This document shows positions 17,503 through 26,732 of a DNA stretch of 64,000 nucleotides, one piece after another. The DNA is taken from assembly GCA_964485815.1 (NCBI GenBank), contig CAZAJX010000003.1:1-64000 (forward strand). Direction: 5' to 3'. The stretch's first letter is position 1. The number at the start of each line of letters is the position of its first letter. The stretch comes from SFLA01 sp964485815. GTDB taxonomy: Bacteria; Bacillota; Clostridia; Oscillospirales; CAG-382. The notes under the pieces were generated by a model that worked only from the letters and a program-made list of their open reading frames with translations, made no database searches and had not been told where the DNA came from. A program made the position numbers and the translations under genes.

Positions 17503-18489
17503 ATGATCGAGATAATCGATGTTTACAAGAATTTCGGCGATAAGCAAGCGGTTAAGGGTGTTACCTTTAACGTGGAAGAAGGAGAGATAATGGGCTTCCT
17601 CGGCCCCAACGGCGCAGGAAAGACCACCACTCTCAACATACTTACAGGCTATCTTTCCGCCTCCTCGGGCACCTGCCGTATCGACGGTGTGGACATACTC
17701 GAAAACCCCGTGGAAGCAAAGAGAAAGATCGGCTTCCTTCCCGAGCAGCCTCCCCTTTACGTGGATATGACGGTAAAGGAATACCTTTCCTTCGTATATC
17801 AGCTTAAAAAGTGCGTGCTTCCCAAGGATGCACACCTTAAAGAGGTTTGCGAGGTCGTAAAGATAACCGACGTATTCAACCGCAAAATAAAGAACCTTTC
17901 CAAGGGCTACCGTCAGCGTGTGGGTATCGCTCAGGCGCTTATCGGCAACCCCAAGGTGCTTATATTCGATGAACCTACCGTAGGTCTTGACCCTAAGCAG
18001 ATCATCGAAATACGTAACCTTATCCGTGTTCTGGGTAAACAGCATACGGTTATCCTTTCCACCCACATCCTGCCCGAGGTTCAGGCAGTGTGCGACCGTA
18101 TCGTGGTTATCAACAAGGGCGAGATCGTGGCAAACGAGCGCACGCAGGACCTTGTTAACGCCGTTGACGGCTCCCGTAAGCTGGTTGCAAAAATAGTCGG
18201 ACCCGAAAATGACGTGCTCAAAGCGGTAAAAGCCCTTCCCGGCGTAAAATATGCCGAGGTTCTGGGCAAGAGGGACACCGATTCCACCAGTTATCTTATC
18301 GAATCCGAGGATAAAATAGACATCCGCAAGCCGCTGTTCGCCCTTATCGCAAGAAACGGCTGGTATCTTATCGGTCTTGAGGGAATGGAGCTTAACCTTG
18401 AGGATATCTTTATCCGCCTTACCGAAAAGAAAAAAGAAAAAGAATCCCGCAAGACTGTAAGAAGAGTAAGAAAGGCAGGGGAAGAATAA
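17503..18489 (+). CDS. ABC transporter ATPase (GldA-like)
   Basis: This 328-residue ATPase has Walker A GPNGAGKTTTLN (about 35-46), signature LSKGYRQRVG, Walker B VLIFDEPTVGLDP and H-loop STH. It is the first gene of a five-gene set with an ABC-2 permease, a GldG-like auxiliary protein, a DUF4340 protein and a lipoprotein. Such sets resemble the gliding/NosDFY-like exporters, but the substrate is unknown and no gliding genes are present. It begins 3 bp after aspS, so it is likely cotranscribed, and overlaps the permease by 1 bp. Confidence 0.92.
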   Translation: MIEIIDVYKNFGDKQAVKGVTFNVEEGEIMGFLGPNGAGKTTTLNILTGYLSASSGTCRIDGVDILENPVEAKRKIGFLPEQPPLYVDMTVKEYLSFVYQLKKCVLPKDAHLKEVCEVVKITDVFNRKIKNLSKGYRQRVGIAQALIGNPKVLIFDEPTVGLDPKQIIEIRNLIRVLGKQHTVILSTHILPEVQAVCDRIVVINKGEIVANERTQDLVNAVDGSRKLVAKIVGPENDVLKAVKALPGVKYAEVLGKRDTDSTSYLIESEDKIDIRKPLFALIARNGWYLIGLEGMELNLEDIFIRLTEKKKEKESRKTVRRVRKAGEE

Positions 18490-19196
18490 TGTGGGCTATA
18501 TATTGTCGTGAGCTTCGCTCCTATTTCACCACGCCTATCGGATACGTTTTCGCAGGAATGTTCCTTGCGGTTTCCGGCGCGCTGTTCTCCGCAACGGTAC
18601 TGCTTCAGGCAGACACGTCTATGATGTCTATGTACTTTTTGTGCCTGCTGTTCGTGTTTGCAATACTCATTCCCTTGCTTACAATGAAGCTTTTTGCAGA
18701 TGACCGCCGCACCAAGTCCGAGCAGATCCTCCTTACCGCCCCCATTTCTCTGGGCGCGATGGTAATTGCAAAGTATCTGTCCGCACTCACCGTTTTCGCC
18801 GCAGTTCTGGGCGTAAACTCCTTTAACTTCTACTTACTTTATATATACGGCAACCCTTCTTTGTCTTATATATTCCTTAACGTGCTCACGCTGTTCCTTA
18901 TCGGCGCGGCGTTCATCGCTGTGGGCGTGTTCATTTCCTCCCTTACCGAGAGCCAGCTCAACGCGGCGATCGGCTCTATGGGACTCATTATCGTAATTCT
19001 TTTGCTGGGTGTCCTCGTAAACTCCATCCCCGTGGAGTGGGTGCGTACCGTTATAAAGTGGTTCTCCTTTATAGACAGATACTCCACCATGTCCTCCGGC
19101 ATACTGGATCTCAGCGCGGTAGTATACTTTATCAGCTTTACCGCAGTGTTCCTTTTCCTCACTGTCCGCGTATACGAAAAGCGCCGCTGGTCATAA
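18489..19196 (+). CDS. ABC-2 type permease (GldF-like)
   Basis: This 235-residue membrane protein has about six hydrophobic segments. Its cytoplasmic signature MKLFADDRRTKSEQILLTAPIS is typical of the ABC-2 permeases that pair with GldA-type ATPases. Its start overlaps the ATPase stop (TAATG), and it is followed 15 bp later by the GldG-like gene with TAAGGAGG in between. Confidence 0.9.
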   Translation: MWAIYCRELRSYFTTPIGYVFAGMFLAVSGALFSATVLLQADTSMMSMYFLCLLFVFAILIPLLTMKLFADDRRTKSEQILLTAPISLGAMVIAKYLSALTVFAAVLGVNSFNFYLLYIYGNPSLSYIFLNVLTLFLIGAAFIAVGVFISSLTESQLNAAIGSMGLIIVILLLGVLVNSIPVEWVRTVIKWFSFIDRYSTMSSGILDLSAVVYFISFTAVFLFLTVRVYEKRRWS

Positions 19197-19211
19197 GGAG
19201 GTAACAAAACA

Positions 19212-20729
19212 ATGGCAAACAACAAAAAGAAAATGTCCCTTGCCGAGCTTTTAAAAAGCAAAAAGTTCAGATACGGCTCTCTTTCCGTAGTTTTCACCGC
19301 CGTAACTCTGGCGTTTATTATCGGTATAAACCTTATTATCACCGCCCTTAACGCTTCCCATATTTTTTCTATAGATATGACAGCCGAGGAATTCTATTCT
19401 ATCGGCGATGAAACCGTGGAATATCTTGAGGGCTTGGGCGATGATTTCGAGATCACCGTGCACTTCTGTACCGCCCGCGACAGACTTGAGGAATACGAGC
19501 AGAGCGGATACAATTATTTCCGTATGGTACACGAAACCGTCCTCGCCTTTGCGGAAAAATTCCCCGATAACATCAAGGTTGCGTATTTCGACGTAACTAC
19601 CGATCCCAAATACGTAAACGATATCAAGCACTATACCCAGACTACCCTTACGGCAAGCAATATTATCGTAGAGGGTAAATATCACACCCGTATTCTTAAT
19701 TTTGATTCATTCTTTATGGTAGCCGAATCCGACGGATCCTTGTATGCGTTCAACGGCGAATCCCGAATGGTTTCCGCTATTACACAATGCTCTATCAAGG
19801 AGCCCTATTCCGTTCTGTTCACTCAGGGACACGGCGAAACCGTTTCCTCCTCCTTGGTTTCTCTGTTCCAGGACGCAGGCTTTGCCACACAGTATATCGA
19901 CCTTGCCAAGGCTACCGACGAGGAGCTGGAAGAAGCATTCAAAAACGCCCGTATAATGGTTATCTGCGATCCCCAGAAGGATCTGGCGGGTTATGATAAA
20001 AACAACCCCAACGCAGACGCTGAAACGGATATTATAAACAAGTTCCTTGGCGGCGACCGCGCTCTTATGGTGTTTGTGGACGCTTCCACTCCCGATCTTC
20101 CCAATCTCCGTGAATATTTAAGCGAGGTTTGGGGCTTGGATTATGAGCCCAACAATATCCTTGCGGACCAGACCCATTCCCTTATGCTTAACAAGAACAA
20201 CATTCTTGCTCAGCCCGCAGGTGAAACGGGTACTATCGCCGCACAGCTTCACATCTCCTTTGCGGACGATACGGATATAAAGACCGTGTTTGACGATACC
20301 GTAAAGCTGGTTAACGGCAAGGCGGCAAACGGCGCATCCATAGATACCTCCTTTACATCTTACAGTACCGCAACGGATAAAAACGGCGTTTCCGGTCAGT
20401 TCCCCATATTTACCATATCAACTCTTATGGATTATGACGATACCAACGCCGCAAAATATCAGTACGTAACTCTCTGCGGAAGTACCGAGTTCGTGTCCGA
20501 CGCAAGCCTTTCCGCCCAGTACGGCAACCGTGAGGTTATCGAAGCGGCAGCAAGAATGATGGCGACCGAGCGTGTTTCTCCCGATATAGATTACAAAGTA
20601 TTTGCGGATACCGCCCTTTCCCTTGAAACGGGCGAAGCAAAGACACTTTCCGTTATAGTTATCGCCGTAGCTCCCCTTATAATTCTGGTGCTGGGTGTCG
20701 GTGTTTATATTAAGAGGAGACACCTGTAA
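19212..20729 (+). CDS. GldG-like ABC auxiliary protein
   Basis: This 505-residue protein has one membrane helix near the N-terminus (about 28-50), a large extracellular domain of the ABC_transp_aux/GldG kind with an early IDMTAEEFYSIGDETVEYLEG-like segment and YSVLFTQGHGE, and a C-terminal helix ending in KRRHL. The family is thought to form the outside part of the ABC-2 complex encoded by the two preceding genes. It abuts the next gene with no spacer. Confidence 0.87.
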   Translation: MANNKKKMSLAELLKSKKFRYGSLSVVFTAVTLAFIIGINLIITALNASHIFSIDMTAEEFYSIGDETVEYLEGLGDDFEITVHFCTARDRLEEYEQSGYNYFRMVHETVLAFAEKFPDNIKVAYFDVTTDPKYVNDIKHYTQTTLTASNIIVEGKYHTRILNFDSFFMVAESDGSLYAFNGESRMVSAITQCSIKEPYSVLFTQGHGETVSSSLVSLFQDAGFATQYIDLAKATDEELEEAFKNARIMVICDPQKDLAGYDKNNPNADAETDIINKFLGGDRALMVFVDASTPDLPNLREYLSEVWGLDYEPNNILADQTHSLMLNKNNILAQPAGETGTIAAQLHISFADDTDIKTVFDDTVKLVNGKAANGASIDTSFTSYSTATDKNGVSGQFPIFTISTLMDYDDTNAAKYQYVTLCGSTEFVSDASLSAQYGNREVIEAAARMMATERVSPDIDYKVFADTALSLETGEAKTLSVIVIAVAPLIILVLGVGVYIKRRHL

Positions 20730-23198
20730 ATGAAGCGCAACGAAATAATTTATACAGATGCGGAAACCTTTACTCCCGAAGAGGAAAATGATGAAGGTAT
20801 AACCGCGGAAAAATCCACCTTTGCATCCGCAGGGGCGGAAAACGGCAAAAAAAGAAAAACAAGCGTGGCACAGACGGGAATTATCGTCATCGCCCTGCTT
20901 GTTGCCGCCGCCGTGCTGATCGGAGGATATTTCATATTCCTTTACGAGCCCGCTACCGATACGGAGGTAGACGAATTTTACCTTCTCACCGCCGAGGGCA
21001 AGGATGCTCTGGAGGAAATTTCCGGTACCATCTCCTTTAAGGATGATGAAGACGCCCTGCTTGCCGATACCCTTGGCAGCGTGGTATACAAATTCGCTCT
21101 TTCCGTTGGGGAAGAGGGAAAAATAAAGGTTAAAACCGGTTCGGGCAGTCAGTTCTGCACCGTCACCGCCAACGGAAGCGACGTTTCCTTTGAAAAGGAA
21201 GAGTTTTTCCGCTTCCTTGAGGACGGCACCGCATACGCTTTTGACGGCGAGAATATGTTTGTAAACTCTTTCCTCTCTCTTTGCGGGGAAGAGAAGATCG
21301 AGCTTTCTCTCCGCGCAATGTCGGGCTACGATACGGACGGCGATATGGTCACCACTACGGGCAAGCCCTTTATGTACCCCTCCATTACCAGAAGCGACCT
21401 TACTTCCATTACCGTTCAGAACAAAAATACTACCTTTAAGGTTTACAGAGAGAGCAGCTCCTCTTCCACCTTCTATATCGAGGGAGCGGAGGGCGTCCAG
21501 CTCAACGCAGAGGCGTTCTCATATCTGGTGGTAAACGCCACCTACACCTGTGCGGAAGGAAAACTTTCAAACCCCAAGGATTTCTCCCAGTACGGACTTG
21601 ACGGGGACGGAACCACCGCGAAGATCACGGTCGTTACCAAAACCGGCGATACTCACGTGCTTATCATAGGCGATAAGGACTCCACGGGCTCATATAATTA
21701 CGCCCGTTACGAGGGCAAGCCCCACGTTTACCTGCTCCTTAATTCCGACATTGAGTCTACCTTTGCCGCAGGAGGCGAAGCCTTCCTCACCGCAAATCTG
21801 GTATATTCCATTTCGGATACCAACGACATTTACTCCATAGACAAAATGTCTATGTATTTCCGCGATCTGGACCAGACACTTACCATCCGTCTGCGCCGCG
21901 CTATGTCCGCTTCCTCCAATCTGGTGCTTTCCAACGAATCGGCAGACGTGGCAACACTCCTTTCCGACCTTAAGCGCGCCCCCGCGCCTTATACGGATTG
22001 GACTTCGTCGGATGCGTTTGTGGGCATCGGCTCCCAGGACGGAGGCTCCATTCAGATCGCTATATCCCTTAACCGCGTTTCCGAAAACGGGGAGTACAGC
22101 ATAAAGCTTCCCTTGGTAAGAGATGAGGCAAAGGGCGCATACCTGCCCGAAAGCATTAAGGTGCTTATTTATACCGATGGCGGAAACTTCAACACCGTAC
22201 AGACCGAGCTGCCCGACAGTATCAAAAACCAAAAGGACGGCACCTACGTTATCCATACCATCAATTTCAAGAGCGATAAGCCCGTTCAGTACATAAGACT
22301 GGATATCGACGGCTACGATACCAAGAAAATGATGGTAACCGATGAGATCCGCGTAATGGCAGACACTCTGGATGCCAACCCTGCGGATGCGTTTATCGGT
22401 CTGTGGATGATCACTACCGATGAATTTATCCCCGAAAACCGCAATTACGCATACGTAAACACTACCGCGTACGTTGAATATCTTATATCCCTCTGCACTC
22501 TGGTAGGTGACGAGGTGGTTGAGTTCGGTATCGAGGATATGGACCTTGCCAAGTACGGCTTGGGCAAGACCGAGGACGGCGAGGGCACCGACCCTGCATT
22601 GACTGTCCACTACGTATACGGACAGTATACAATGGACCTTCTGTTCTCCGATCCTTTGGAGGACGGCTCCCGTTACGCCGCTTCTATGATCACCACTCTG
22701 GATTCCGACGGCGAGGAAGTCAAGTTCGTAAACCCCTATATAGCAAAGGTTTATCTTGAAACCGCTCCCTGGATGGATTGGGAGCCGCTGGATTACGTAA
22801 GCTCTTCGCTTTTGTATATGTATCTTGATGACGTTGACGAAATGAAGTTTACCTATGACGGCGAAAGCTATAATTTCGTTATCGGCAAGGATGAAGCGGG
22901 TATCGCTCAGTCCGCAACCTGCAACGGAAAAGAAATTGATATGTATGCGTTCAGACAGTTCTATATCAAGGTTATCAACGTTTCCCGAGAGGGCGAATAT
23001 CAGCAGGGCGACGAAACCGGCAGTGAAATGTTAAAGATAAATCTTGTCAGCGAAACCAAGTCCGACGAAATAGTATTCTACCGCGTAACCTCATCGAAGG
23101 CGTATTATACTATCGACGGCGCAGGCGGATATTATACCCTCACCTACGAGGTGTCCGAGCTGCTGGATACTCTTGAATCGCTGTTAAAGGGAGAATAA
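20730..23198 (+). CDS. DUF4340 membrane-anchored extracellular protein
   Basis: This 822-residue protein has an acidic cytoplasmic N-terminus, one membrane helix (about 50-72) and a long extracellular part with DUF4340 features: repeated beta-rich blocks, SYLVVNATYTCAEGKL, YGLDGDGTTAKITVVTK and a second weaker repeat of the same kind near residues 590-680. DUF4340 proteins typically accompany GldG-type ABC sets and may form a surface stalk or adapter. It starts directly after the GldG-like stop codon. Confidence 0.85.
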   Translation: MKRNEIIYTDAETFTPEEENDEGITAEKSTFASAGAENGKKRKTSVAQTGIIVIALLVAAAVLIGGYFIFLYEPATDTEVDEFYLLTAEGKDALEEISGTISFKDDEDALLADTLGSVVYKFALSVGEEGKIKVKTGSGSQFCTVTANGSDVSFEKEEFFRFLEDGTAYAFDGENMFVNSFLSLCGEEKIELSLRAMSGYDTDGDMVTTTGKPFMYPSITRSDLTSITVQNKNTTFKVYRESSSSSTFYIEGAEGVQLNAEAFSYLVVNATYTCAEGKLSNPKDFSQYGLDGDGTTAKITVVTKTGDTHVLIIGDKDSTGSYNYARYEGKPHVYLLLNSDIESTFAAGGEAFLTANLVYSISDTNDIYSIDKMSMYFRDLDQTLTIRLRRAMSASSNLVLSNESADVATLLSDLKRAPAPYTDWTSSDAFVGIGSQDGGSIQIAISLNRVSENGEYSIKLPLVRDEAKGAYLPESIKVLIYTDGGNFNTVQTELPDSIKNQKDGTYVIHTINFKSDKPVQYIRLDIDGYDTKKMMVTDEIRVMADTLDANPADAFIGLWMITTDEFIPENRNYAYVNTTAYVEYLISLCTLVGDEVVEFGIEDMDLAKYGLGKTEDGEGTDPALTVHYVYGQYTMDLLFSDPLEDGSRYAASMITTLDSDGEEVKFVNPYIAKVYLETAPWMDWEPLDYVSSSLLYMYLDDVDEMKFTYDGESYNFVIGKDEAGIAQSATCNGKEIDMYAFRQFYIKVINVSREGEYQQGDETGSEMLKINLVSETKSDEIVFYRVTSSKAYYTIDGAGGYYTLTYEVSELLDTLESLLKGE

Positions 23199-23200
23199 AA

Positions 23201-23908
23201 ATGAGAAAGGCGCTTATACCCATAATTTTAGTACTTTCTCTCGTTTTGTGCTCCTGCAGCGTAGACGAAACGCTTATCACACCCGTAACGGACGGGTTTA
23301 AGGATATGAACGACGTTGCCTATGGCTTTACGTTAAGAATTGAGCTTGGCGGAAAAACCTGTGTCCTGCTTGCTGACGGCGACGTTGCCATAACCGAGGA
23401 CCCTCTGTGTATGACGGGAGAGATAGAAGAAACCCTTATGGGCGATAATATCGGTGTTATGCAGGTAAGCTGGATGGACGGCGTGCTTACGACCGACGGA
23501 GCAGAGGAGGAATCCTCCTGGGAGGAACTGCGTTCCTCTCTGATATACGCTCCTCCCATCGTGTTCGATACCGAGCAGATAAGCTCTGCCGAATCCTCCT
23601 CCACCCTTGCAGGTACGCTGTACCGCCACTATATTAAGGATAATTCCAAAAATTCTCTTCTTTATTCCCTGCTGGGCACCGCTTTACCCGAGGTTTGCGG
23701 TGTTGTAAGCGTGGTTGAGGAGGAAACGGAATTTAAAGATATAGTGTGCGAATACACCTTTGATAAAGACGGCAACCCCGTTGGGTACGCCATATCCTTT
23801 ACCGTGGTGTATCAGGATACGCCCCCTTACGTTCCCGGTGTAACCCAGAACAAGGATAAATACACCGTTGAGGTAGGAGTAGAGTTTCGGGCAAATTTTA
23901 AAAATTAA
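23201..23908 (+). CDS. Lipoprotein ending the Gld-like ABC operon
   Basis: This 235-residue protein has a signal peptide with lipobox LCSC, giving a mature N-terminal cysteine near residue 19. No known domain is recognised; the body is beta-rich with acidic patches. It follows the DUF4340 gene by 2 bp, which suggests it is the surface lipoprotein subunit of the same system. Confidence 0.75.
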   Translation: MRKALIPIILVLSLVLCSCSVDETLITPVTDGFKDMNDVAYGFTLRIELGGKTCVLLADGDVAITEDPLCMTGEIEETLMGDNIGVMQVSWMDGVLTTDGAEEESSWEELRSSLIYAPPIVFDTEQISSAESSSTLAGTLYRHYIKDNSKNSLLYSLLGTALPEVCGVVSVVEEETEFKDIVCEYTFDKDGNPVGYAISFTVVYQDTPPYVPGVTQNKDKYTVEVGVEFRANFKN

Positions 23909-23917
23909 ATATCATTT

Positions 23918-23991
23918 TACGGGGTGCTGTATAATATATACGGCTGAGAATATACCCGATGAACCTGTCAGATAATGCTGTGGAAGGGAGA
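23918..23991 (+). ncRNA. TPP riboswitch (THI element)
   Basis: The sequence has the conserved ACGGGGUGC opening (23919-23927), GGCUGAGA (23942-23949), ACCC-GAUGAACCUG (23954-23967) and the closing GAUAAUGC-UG-GAAGGGAG (23971-23990), i.e. all core segments of the THI box. It binds thiamine diphosphate and is expected to lower thiT expression when TPP is plentiful. Confidence 0.93.
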
Positions 23992-24028
23992 AGACGTGTA
24001 AAAGCGTTTGGAAATGGTAAAAAATTAT

Positions 24029-24064
24029 CGGCTTGTTCTTAATAAAAAAGGACAAGCCGTTTTT
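24029..24064 (+). terminator. Riboswitch-controlled terminator before thiT
   Basis: CGGCTTGTTCTT/AGGACAAGCCG (24029-24059, stem with a G-U pair) followed by five Ts lies between the riboswitch and thiT. In addition GACGTGTA (23993-24000) is exactly complementary to TACACGTC (24083-24090) next to the start codon, so the leader can also form a long-range stem enclosing the terminator. Confidence 0.8.
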
Positions 24065-24100
24065 GCGTTAAAAAACAGTAAGTACACGTCGTAAAAAACA

Positions 24101-24646
24101 ATGAACAAAAAACTTAAAGACAGACTTTTGATAATTTGCGAATGCGGTATAACCGTAGCGTTGGCGTTGGCACTTTGCCCGCTGGAGATCGACTTCGCCT
24201 GGCTTCAGGGCGGGGGAATAGACATACTTATGGTTCCCCTGGTTATCCTTGCCTTGCGCCGCGGCGGGGGATGGGGTATCGCCACGGGTGCCATCTTCGG
24301 CTTGCTCAAATACCTGCTGTGGTCCTCGGGCGGGTACGGAATACCCTCAATTTTATTGGATTACGTTCTGGCATACGCCGCTGTCGGCACTGCAGGCTTC
24401 CTTAAAAAAGGTATCGCAGGTACCGCAGTTGCCACGGGCGTGCGCTTTTTGATCCACTTTGTAAGCGGAATTACCATTTACGCCATCACCGCTTCGGAAA
24501 CGGTCTACGGTATCACCACCGCTTCGCCGTTTATATATTCTATCGTCTATAACGCACCCTACGTTCTCGCAAACGGCGTTATTTGCGCGATAATCGTTGT
24601 ATTGCTCGAAAAACCTATGAGCAAGATACCTAAAAACTTTAAGTAA
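24101..24646 (+). CDS. thiT: Thiamine ECF transporter S component ThiT
   Basis: This 181-residue membrane protein has about six helices. ThiT-like features include the LQGGGIDILMVPLVILALRRG segment after helix 1 and the C-terminal YNAPYVLANGVI ligand-site region. ThiT binds thiamine and works with a shared ECF ATPase/T module encoded elsewhere. The upstream TPP riboswitch supports the substrate. The ribosome site is weak, which fits leader-based control. Confidence 0.92.
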   Translation: MNKKLKDRLLIICECGITVALALALCPLEIDFAWLQGGGIDILMVPLVILALRRGGGWGIATGAIFGLLKYLLWSSGGYGIPSILLDYVLAYAAVGTAGFLKKGIAGTAVATGVRFLIHFVSGITIYAITASETVYGITTASPFIYSIVYNAPYVLANGVICAIIVVLLEKPMSKIPKNFK

Positions 24647-24681
24647 GACGTGCCAAAAACGCAAGCAGGACAAACAAAGAA

Positions 24682-24707
24682 ACTCCCGATATAATCGGGA
24701 GTTTTTT
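24682..24707 (+). terminator. Terminator after thiT
   Basis: ACTCCCGAT/ATCGGGAGT stem with a six-T tail; the tail is also the left edge of a family A repeat. Confidence 0.85.
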
Positions 24708-24825
24708 AATGAGGAATGAGGAATGAGAAATTATGGTTGATTTTTGTTCGCAGAACAAAAATCTTCCGAAATTCCTCATTTAGCATCGCAAAGCGATGCG
24801 TCGCATTACTCATTTCTCATTTTAT
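24707..24825. repeat. Family A palindromic repeat
   Basis: Heptamers AATGAGGAATGAGGAATGAG, a central TTTTTGTTCG/AGAACAAAAA hairpin (24738-24764), a GCATCGC/GCGATGC hairpin, and a right arm CATTACTCATTTCTCATT. The left edge overlaps the thiT terminator T-tract. Confidence 0.8.
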
Positions 24826-25451
24826 TCAGCCTTGGGCAGACTCCATTTAAATCTTGCTGCCAGAAAGCGTATGGTTATTACAACCACTGCGGAAATCGTC
24901 ATAGCCGCCGTTGCGCCCAAGGGCTTCCACAGCGCCACGCACACTGCCGCCCCTGCCAGGGAAGCGGAAGCGTATATATGCTTTACAAATATGTATGGCG
25001 TGTTGCCCGCCATCATATCTCTCAGCAGTCCGCCGCCCACGCCCGTGACCACACCTACGAACATAAGCAAAAAAATATTTTCACCTTGTCCTGCGGTTAT
25101 GGCGGTGCGTATGCCGACTACCGTGAATATGCCCAGCCCCACCGAATCGGTAATAAGCAAAAACATATCAAAAACCTTGGGGTTCTTACCCGCAAGCCTT
25201 CTTACGGCGGGAATAAAGGTAAGTATTCCCGTGGCGATGGCGACGAGGGCATAAACGGGGTTTCTGAACGTCATGGGCGGTGTGTTGCCCAAAACGACAT
25301 CCCGTATCGCTCCGCCGCCAACGGCGGTTACGAGGGCGAGTATTACCACGCCGAAAATATCCATTTTCTTTTTAAGACCGGTTATGGCTCCGGAAACGGC
25401 GAATGCCACCGTACCGATGATCTCAAAAACAAAAACCAGAGTTTCTATCAT
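24822..25451 (-). CDS. TRIC-type channel / UPF0126 membrane protein
   Basis: This 209-residue protein has about seven helices in two related halves. Each half has the family GGG motif: VTAVGGGAIRDVVLG in the first and VTGVGGGLLRDMMAG in the second. Bacterial TRIC homologues form K+-permeable trimers, and Escherichia coli YicG has been linked to glycine uptake; the physiological substrate here is unknown. The start codon overlaps the ackA stop by 1 bp, so the two are cotranscribed. Confidence 0.92.
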   Translation of the reverse strand: MIETLVFVFEIIGTVAFAVSGAITGLKKKMDIFGVVILALVTAVGGGAIRDVVLGNTPPMTFRNPVYALVAIATGILTFIPAVRRLAGKNPKVFDMFLLITDSVGLGIFTVVGIRTAITAGQGENIFLLMFVGVVTGVGGGLLRDMMAGNTPYIFVKHIYASASLAGAAVCVALWKPLGATAAMTISAVVVITIRFLAARFKWSLPKAE

Positions 25452-26656
25452 TACTTATTAAGTCCTGCAACAACGTCTGCGGTATCGCGGGCGATAACCA
25501 GCTCTTCGTTGGTGGCGATAACCAGAATTCTCACCTTGCTGTCGGGAGCGGAAACGTCTGCGGGAACGGGAAGGTCGCGGTAGTTAAGGTTCTTGTCCTC
25601 ATCCATCTTTACGCCCAGAAATTCCATATCTGCGCAAACTTCACTTCTTACTCTCGCATCGTTTTCGCCGATACCTGCGGTGAATACGAGGCAGTCCAGA
25701 CCGTTCATAGCGGCTGCGTAAGAGCCGATAAACTTCTTTATTTCATATACGAGGATATCGGATGCAAGATTAGCTCTCTCGTTGCCCTCTGCCTGCGCCT
25801 TGCGGAGGTTACGCATATCGGAGGAAACGCCGGAAACGCCCAGCAGACCGCACTTTTTGTTCATCCAGTTGCCCATTTCGGTAACGGGAATATTCTCTGC
25901 TTCCATAATATAGGGAACGATTGCGGGGTCGATAGCGCCGCAACGGGAGCCCATAATAATACCGTCAAGGGGAGTGAAGCCCATGCTGGTGTCCATACAC
26001 TTGCCGCCTCTTACTGCGGAAATGGAAGAACCGTTGCCGATATGGCAGGTGACGATCTTGCTGTCTTCCTTACCCAGATATTCGTTTGCGATAGCGGAAA
26101 CGTATCTGTGGGAAGTGCCGTGGAAGCCGTAACGGCGGATATTGTATTTCTCTGCTACTTCGTATGCGATAGGATAGGTATATGCCTTTGCGGGCATAGT
26201 GGAATGGAAAGCGGTGTCGATAACCAGTACCTGAGGCACGTTGGGCATAACCTCTTCACAGCCCTGAATACCCTCAAGATGTCCCTTGGTGTGAAGGGGA
26301 GCGATGGTAAGGCATTTGCGAAGGTCTGCTTTGGACTGCTCGGTAACGAGGGTGGGCTTGGTGAGCCAAGGACCGCCGTGGACTACGCGGTGACCTACTG
26401 CGCCGATCATATCAATACTCTCGATACAGCCTGCGTCTTTATCCACAAGTGTTTCAAGCACCTTTTTAATAGCATCTGCGTGGGTGGGGAAGGGAGTGGG
26501 AGTGGCGGTCTTTTCTTTACCTATAACCTGATGCTCCAACACGCCGTCAATACCGATACGGTCGGCATTACCTTTTGCCAAAAGCTTTTCGCCCTCCATA
26601 TCAAAAAGCTGGTATTTAAGGGAAGAGCTTCCTGCGTTTACGACAAGAATATACAT
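25451..26656 (-). CDS. ackA: Acetate kinase
   Basis: The enzyme makes ATP and acetate from acetyl phosphate, the energy-yielding end of fermentation. The 401-residue protein has NAGSSSLKYQLFD (residues 7-19), GHRVVHGGP, FHGTSHRYVS, the HIGNGSSISAVRGGK phosphate-binding loop and FTAGIGENDARVR. No pta gene is adjacent. AAGGAGAAATG precedes the start. Codon use is strongly biased, fitting high expression. Confidence 0.98.
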   Translation of the reverse strand: MYILVVNAGSSSLKYQLFDMEGEKLLAKGNADRIGIDGVLEHQVIGKEKTATPTPFPTHADAIKKVLETLVDKDAGCIESIDMIGAVGHRVVHGGPWLTKPTLVTEQSKADLRKCLTIAPLHTKGHLEGIQGCEEVMPNVPQVLVIDTAFHSTMPAKAYTYPIAYEVAEKYNIRRYGFHGTSHRYVSAIANEYLGKEDSKIVTCHIGNGSSISAVRGGKCMDTSMGFTPLDGIIMGSRCGAIDPAIVPYIMEAENIPVTEMGNWMNKKCGLLGVSGVSSDMRNLRKAQAEGNERANLASDILVYEIKKFIGSYAAAMNGLDCLVFTAGIGENDARVRSEVCADMEFLGVKMDEDKNLNYRDLPVPADVSAPDSKVRILVIATNEELVIARDTADVVAGLNK

Positions 26657-26673
26657 TGTTCATTTCTCCTTGC

Positions 26674-26702
26674 TTGACATTTTAATTATTTTTAATTATA
26701 CT
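26674..26702 (+). promoter_or_regulatory. Promoter of tmcAL
   Basis: TTGACA (26674-26679), 17-bp spacer, TATACT (26697-26702), about 30 bp before the tmcAL start. Confidence 0.85.
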
Positions 26703-26732
26703 ACCGTTAGAAAATAAATGCAAGGGATTTTT

